Of a stretch of 64,000 nucleotides of DNA, positions 60,182-64,000 are shown piece by piece. The stretch is from Nocardia nova SH22a (GTDB taxonomy: Bacteria > Actinomycetota > Actinomycetes > Mycobacteriales > Mycobacteriaceae): NCBI RefSeq assembly GCF_000523235.1, contig NZ_CP006850.1, positions 2,046,001 through 2,110,000 on the forward strand, given 5' to 3'. Position 1 is the stretch's first letter; every line of letters begins with the position of its first letter. The translations under genes were made by a program, and so were the position numbers. The notes beneath the pieces are model-generated. The model saw only the letters and a list, made by a program, of their open reading frames with translations. It was not told where the DNA came from and ran no database searches.

Positions 60182-60341
60182 CCTCGCTAGGCGAGGCTCC
60201 TGTGCGAACACAGGCCACTGATCCGACGACGTCGAGAGACGCCCAGGGTTAGGACAGATCTTCCCGGATTAAGGGATGATCCGAAGTGGCTTCTCCCGGA
60301 AGGGGATACGTCGCCCAGTGCCGAAGCTCTGACGAGAGGGG
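60182..60341 (+). ncRNA. M-box (ykoK) Mg2+ riboswitch
   Basis: Consensus pieces of the M-box appear in order: CTCGCTAGGCGAGGCTCCTG (60183-60202), GAGACGCCCAGGGTT (60235-60249), CCGAAGTGG, GGGGATACG, and CCCAGTGCCGAAGCTCTGAC near the 3' end, with a P1 helix formed by CCTCG and CGAGAGG. High Mg2+ folds the RNA to reduce expression of downstream genes. The coding gene downstream is an NRAMP-related transporter, a known M-box partner. The expression platform was not resolved. Confidence 0.88.
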
Positions 60342-60599
60342 TGCGTTCTCCGTCATCAGGCGGACATCCCTCTGGCGTGGTGCCGATCACAGACATGACG
60401 ACGTGCGTGTGCGTCCCGGCAGCGAGGAGGTGAGGGGCGATGCCATCCGGAGATAGTCCGTATCCGAGTTCGCGACGAGAAATATCGTCCCCGGCTCGCT
60501 GCCTGCCTGCCTGATCCCGCCTCGAGCACCCGCCGCGTCGCTGTCGCGCGTCCGCGGTGGGCAGGTTGCGCGCGGCCGGGGGTCATCCGAGGAGATCCC

Positions 60600-60755
60600 A
60601 TGTACCGCACTGTCCTTCGCCGCTTCACCGCCCGTCGGTTGACCGATTTCGAACGCAGGAATCTGCGTTCGGCCGGGCTCGTCGCTCCGGTCCACACCGC
60701 CGCGCTCGGCGGCCACACCGCCCGGCATCCGGGTGATTCCCGCCATCGCCGATGA
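60600..60755 (+). CDS. Arg-rich small ORF between M-box and transporter
   Basis: 51 residues from ATG 60600, with GAGGAG at 5-nt spacing. It begins MYRTVLRRFTARRLTDFERR and carries about twelve Arg among 51 residues, ending GDSRHRR. Its stop lies 46 bp before the transporter ATG at 60802. It could be a leader peptide whose translation affects the message, as MgtL or MgtP do in enterics, or simply a small protein. No homolog recognised. Confidence 0.5.
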   Translation: MYRTVLRRFTARRLTDFERRNLRSAGLVAPVHTAALGGHTARHPGDSRHRR

Positions 60756-60801
60756 CCTCGGCCCGCTGACAAGCAATACATTTCGGAAAGTGAGAGCGGC
60801 G

Positions 60802-62511
60802 ATGGCCATCTTCTCGAACGACACCCGCACCGCCCCCGCACCACCGGGTGCGGTCGCCGACAGCGCACATGTCGGCGATATCGTCGGCGCCCTGGGGGTG
60901 ATCCGCGAACACGACACCACCACCGGCCGCGGCCGGGCCGGGCGTCTGCGCATGCTGCTGGCCGTGATCGGCCCCGGCCTGATCGTGATGGTCGGCGACA
61001 ACGACGCCGGTGGGGTGGCGACCTACGCCCAGGCCGGTCAGAACTACGGGACCGCGCTGCTGTGGACGCTGGTCCTGCTGATCCCGGTGCTGTACGTCAA
61101 CCAGGAGATGGTCGTGCGGCTCGGCGCGGTGGCCGGGGTCGGCCATGCCCGGCTCATCCTGGCCCGCTTCGGGAAGTTCTGGGGCGCGTTCAGCGTCGGC
61201 GATCTGCTGGTGGTCAACGCGCTCACGATCGTCACCGAATTCATCGGCGTGGCAATGGCTCTGGGCTACTTCGGACTTCCGAAGGCGGTGGCGGTGCCGG
61301 TCGCGGCGCTCGCGCTGTTCGCCGTGGTGGCCGGTGGTTCGTTCCGGCGCTGGGAGCGGCTGATGCTGGTGCTGATCTCGGTGAACATCGTGTTGTTCCC
61401 GATGGCGTTTCTGGTGCGGCCCAGTGTCTCCGGTACCGCGCACGGGCTGATCCCGTCGTTGCCGGGCGGTATGTCGTCGACGCTGCTGCTGATCATCGTC
61501 GCGATCGTCGGCACCACGGTCGCGCCGTGGCAGCTGTTCTTCCAGCAGTCCAACATCGTCGACAAGCGCATCACCCCGCGCTGGATCCGCTACGAGCGCA
61601 TCGACCTGTGGTTGGGCATCGTGGTGGTGATGACCGGCGCCGTCGCGATCATGGCCACGGCCGCATACGGCCTCGCCGGGACCGGCGGATTCACCGATGC
61701 CGGTGCGGTCGCGGCCGGACTGCGCGATCACGCGGGCCCGACGGTCGGCGCGCTGTTCGCGATCCTCCTGCTGGACGCGTCGCTGATCGGCGCCAACGCG
61801 GTGGGCCTGGCCACCACCTACACCCTCGGCGATGCCCTCGGGCGGCGGCACTCATTGCACTGGAAGGTGTCGGAGGCGCCCGGTTTCTACGCCGGATACG
61901 CCGCACTGCTGGCGGTGGCCGCCGCGGTGTCGTTCTGTCCCGACCAGGTCTTGGGCCTGATCACCCAGGGCGTGCAGGCCCTGGCCGGTGTACTGCTGCC
62001 CTCGGCGACGGTGTTCCTGGTGCTGTTGTGCAACGACCGGGCCGTGCTCGGGCCGTGGGTGAACACGATGCGGCAGAACGTGTTCGCGGCGATCATCGTG
62101 TGGGCGCTGGTGCTGCTGTCGGCCGCGCTGACCGCCGCCACCTTCTTCCCGGATCTGAGTACCGCGACTCTGACGACAGGTCTCGGCGCGGGAGTCGTCG
62201 CCGGACTCGTCGCAGGCGCGGTGCTACTGGTCGTCGGACGGCGGACGCGATTGCGTACGGCCGGGCACACCGACGCCGAACTCCGCGATCCGGTGCCCGC
62301 GCGGGTCGCCGTATTCGATCGCGCGGTATCGCCCGGGGTCGAGGGCCTGCCGGCGCTCGACCGGGACACCTTCCGGACGCCGGCGCTGGACACCCTCCCG
62401 CGCCCGCCGCTCGGGCCGCTGCGCACCGCGGGCATGCTGGCGTTGCGCGGATATCTGCTGGTGGCCGTGGTCCTCGTCGCGGTCAAGATCGCGGAGTCGA
62501 TCGGGGTGTGA
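60802..62511 (+). CDS. NRAMP-related Mg2+ transporter (NRMT-like)
   Basis: 569 residues from ATG 60802; in-frame GTG 60790 and ATG 60733 are alternatives. About 11-12 TM helices with the NRAMP fold. The usual TM1 motif DPGN is GDNDAGG here (about 65-71), and the TM6 Met-Pro motif is replaced by VAPWQLFF (about 239-246), so the Met that selects transition metals is missing. This is the pattern of NRAMP-related magnesium transporters. The C-terminus carries a long cytosolic stretch (about 480-540) and a final TM. The upstream M-box supports Mg2+ uptake. Confidence 0.88.
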   Translation: MAIFSNDTRTAPAPPGAVADSAHVGDIVGALGVIREHDTTTGRGRAGRLRMLLAVIGPGLIVMVGDNDAGGVATYAQAGQNYGTALLWTLVLLIPVLYVNQEMVVRLGAVAGVGHARLILARFGKFWGAFSVGDLLVVNALTIVTEFIGVAMALGYFGLPKAVAVPVAALALFAVVAGGSFRRWERLMLVLISVNIVLFPMAFLVRPSVSGTAHGLIPSLPGGMSSTLLLIIVAIVGTTVAPWQLFFQQSNIVDKRITPRWIRYERIDLWLGIVVVMTGAVAIMATAAYGLAGTGGFTDAGAVAAGLRDHAGPTVGALFAILLLDASLIGANAVGLATTYTLGDALGRRHSLHWKVSEAPGFYAGYAALLAVAAAVSFCPDQVLGLITQGVQALAGVLLPSATVFLVLLCNDRAVLGPWVNTMRQNVFAAIIVWALVLLSAALTAATFFPDLSTATLTTGLGAGVVAGLVAGAVLLVVGRRTRLRTAGHTDAELRDPVPARVAVFDRAVSPGVEGLPALDRDTFRTPALDTLPRPPLGPLRTAGMLALRGYLLVAVVLVAVKIAESIGV

Positions 62512-62513
62512 CT

Positions 62514-62534
62514 GCCGCTGGACGATCCGGCGGC
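62514..62534. terminator. Bidirectional hairpin between NRAMP-related and GMC genes
   Basis: GCCGCTGG (62514-62521) pairs with CCGGCGGC (62527-62534) over 8 bp including one G-U pair, with a 5-nt loop ACGAT. It lies between the convergent ends of the transporter gene (62511) and the GMC oxidoreductase gene (62542). Confidence 0.55.
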
Positions 62535-62541
62535 CGCGTCC

Positions 62542-64000
62542 TCAGGTGATGTCGACGATCGGCAACCGCAGTGCGGCGGGCGCGCCCGCGGGGACCACCG
62601 GTGCCGTGGGCGCGATCGGGGCGAGGCGCCGGTAGGGCGCGCCGAGGGCCGGGCGCGGGTCGGCGTCACCCTTGTTGGGCCACAACGACACTGCGCGCTC
62701 GGCCTGGGCGGTGATGGTCAGCGACGGATTCACGCCGAGGTTCGCCGAGATGGCCGAGCCGTCCACGATGTGCAGGCCGGGGTGGCCGTACATGCGGTGG
62801 TAGGCGTCGACGACACCGGTGTCGGGGGAGTCGCCGATGACGCAGCCGCCGATGAAATGCCCGGTCATGGGCACGCCGAACAGGGTGCTGATGCCCGCGG
62901 TCGGAATGCCGTCGATCTTCTCGGCCACCCGCCGCGCGACCTCGTGACCGGCGGGGATGGAGGTCGGATTCGGTTGTCCCTCACCCTGTCTGGTGGTCAT
63001 CCGGCGGCCGAACAGGCCGCGTTTGGTGTAGCTGGTCAGCGAGTTGTCCACCGACTGCATCACCAGCAGCCCGATCATCCGCTCCGACCAGTGCCGCGGA
63101 TTGTGCACCCGGGACAGATCCCGTCGTGCCAGCCAGTTCGCCCGCGCCCACAGCCGCCCGCGCGAGGTGCGGCCGTCCTCGTCGTACATGACCGTCGTCA
63201 TCAGCGACAGCACATTGCTGCCCTTGCCGTAGCGCACCGGTTCGATGTGGGTGTCGGCGTCGGGGTGGATGGAGGAGGTGATGGCCACCCCCTTGGTGAA
63301 GTCGGTGTTCGTATCGCGGCTCCGGATCGACAGCAGCTCTTCGGAATTGGTGCGCGACAGATAGCCCAGCCGCGCCGACACCCGGGGCAGCGACCCGCGA
63401 TCGCGCAGCCGGTGCAGCAGCCGCTGGGTGCCCAGCGCCGCGGCGGCGAACACCACCTGCTCGGCGGTGAAACTGCGGCGGGCCTTGCGGATCCAGCGCC
63501 CGGTCCGCACCGTGTCGATGCGATATCCCCCCGACGGCAGCGGCGTCACATCGACCACGGTCGTGTAGGGATGCACTGTGGCACCGGCCTTTTCGGCGAG
63601 GTACAGATAGTTCTTGACGAGGGTGTTCTTGGCGTTGTGGCGGCAGCCGGTCATACATTCACCGCAGTGCGTGCAGGTGCTGCGCTCGGGCCCGACACCG
63701 CCGAAGTACGGATCGGGCACCTGCTGTCCGGGACGGGTTCCCTTGCCGCCGAACAGAACTCCGACCGGTGTGGTCCGGAACGAGTCCCCGACACCGAGCT
63801 CCTCGGCCACCTCGCGCAGCACCCGGTCCGAGGCGGTGATCGCCGGATTCGTGGCGACCCCGAGCATGCGCTTGGCCTGGTCGTAGTGCGGTGCGAGTTC
63901 GGCGCCCCAGTCGGTGATGTGCGCCCACTGCGGATCGTCGAAGAATTTGGCCGGGGGTTCGTAGAGCGTGTTGGCGTACACCAGCGAGCCGCCGCCGACG
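62542..64000 (-). CDS. GMC oxidoreductase, cholesterol-oxidase (ChoD)-like, partial
   Basis: The reading frame runs past the right edge, so the N-terminal FAD-binding GxGxxG and start codon are missing; about 486 residues are seen. The GGGSLVYANTLYEPP segment at the edge and the C-terminal IVDGSAISANLGVNPSLTIT belong to GMC flavoenzymes. CTHCGECMTGCRHNAKNTL (about 110 residues after the edge) is a C-x2-C-x2-C-x3-C cluster typical of mycobacterial ChoD-type proteins. It probably oxidises a sterol or long-chain alcohol; the mce and MpaB genes upstream suggest lipid use, but they are 18 kb away. Confidence 0.9.
   Translation of the reverse strand, partial: VGGGSLVYANTLYEPPAKFFDDPQWAHITDWGAELAPHYDQAKRMLGVATNPAITASDRVLREVAEELGVGDSFRTTPVGVLFGGKGTRPGQQVPDPYFGGVGPERSTCTHCGECMTGCRHNAKNTLVKNYLYLAEKAGATVHPYTTVVDVTPLPSGGYRIDTVRTGRWIRKARRSFTAEQVVFAAAALGTQRLLHRLRDRGSLPRVSARLGYLSRTNSEELLSIRSRDTNTDFTKGVAITSSIHPDADTHIEPVRYGKGSNVLSLMTTVMYDEDGRTSRGRLWARANWLARRDLSRVHNPRHWSERMIGLLVMQSVDNSLTSYTKRGLFGRRMTTRQGEGQPNPTSIPAGHEVARRVAEKIDGIPTAGISTLFGVPMTGHFIGGCVIGDSPDTGVVDAYHRMYGHPGLHIVDGSAISANLGVNPSLTITAQAERAVSLWPNKGDADPRPALGAPYRRLAPIAPTAPVVPAGAPAALRLPIVDIT

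Noticed and set aside
1..64000. tRNA/rRNA genes, CRISPR arrays, transposases, integrases
   Set aside because: No cloverleaf, repeat-spacer pattern, transposase motif or att-like duplication was noticed; a systematic scan was not possible by eye.

Overview
The window is high-GC DNA with actinobacterial gene style: frequent GTG starts, 1-8 bp ATGA/GTGA overlaps, and short or absent leaders. Its content points to Mycobacteriales, most likely Nocardia or a close relative. The indicators are a complete mce operon with a tandem-TetR regulator, an MpaB-like oxygenase, DUF7373 and DUF5313 proteins, a P450 with its own 3Fe-4S ferredoxin, and a cholesterol-oxidase-like GMC enzyme. No rRNA, tRNA, CRISPR array, insertion sequence or prophage was seen. 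The genus is inferred from gene content only.

Layout. 1-7.5 kb: an HTH/PIN toxin-antitoxin pair whose toxin is truncated, a 14-TM drug exporter, a VapBC-type pair with a palindromic operator, and a FUSC transporter fused to three carboxypeptidase-regulatory-like domains, divergent from a TetR gene. 7.6-13 kb: dihydroxyacetone kinase DhaKL, a small Cys4 protein, P450 plus ferredoxin, an aminoglycoside-phosphotransferase-like kinase, and a permuted NlpC/P60-like protein. 13-19.2 kb: small and membrane proteins, a DinB-like protein, a VOC protein, and a sugar ABC importer without its own ATPase. 19.4-23.7 kb: two membrane Ser/Thr kinases with related four-cysteine extracellular domains flanking a DUF7373 lipoprotein. 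23.8-31.1 kb: a tightly coupled five-gene operon (SWIM protein, unknown 458-residue protein, vWA protein, MoxR-like AAA+ ATPase, DUF5682 protein) resembling E. coli yehLMPQ in content.

32-44.9 kb: a complete mce lipid-importer operon (two small membrane genes, two YrbE permeases, six MCE proteins, one Mce-associated protein), then a tandem-TetR regulator of Mce3R type and an MpaB-like oxygenase, closed by a perfect 24-bp-stem hairpin. 45.3-48.5 kb: small proteins, an OhrR-like MarR regulator with a near-perfect 18-bp inverted-repeat operator, a DUF5313 protein and a polytopic membrane protein. 48.5-54.3 kb: a cobalamin riboswitch heading a five-gene operon: Dpp/Nik-type binding lipoprotein, SAM methyltransferase, two permeases and a fused double ATPase. 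This is a likely cobalt, cobalt-chelate or corrinoid uptake system. 54.3-59 kb: an AmiC-like cytoplasmic binding protein, a copper-type P1B-ATPase behind a CsoR-like operator, and a serine beta-lactamase-like hydrolase. 59.2-62.5 kb: a magnesium locus with MgtC opposite an M-box riboswitch, a small Arg-rich ORF and an NRAMP-related transporter. The window ends inside a GMC oxidoreductase.

The strongest candidates for undescribed biology are the five-gene DUF5682/MoxR/vWA/SWIM operon, the riboswitch-controlled ABC operon with an embedded methyltransferase, the kinase-lipoprotein-kinase cluster, and the M-box leader ORF. All function calls were made by reading motifs; no database search was run.
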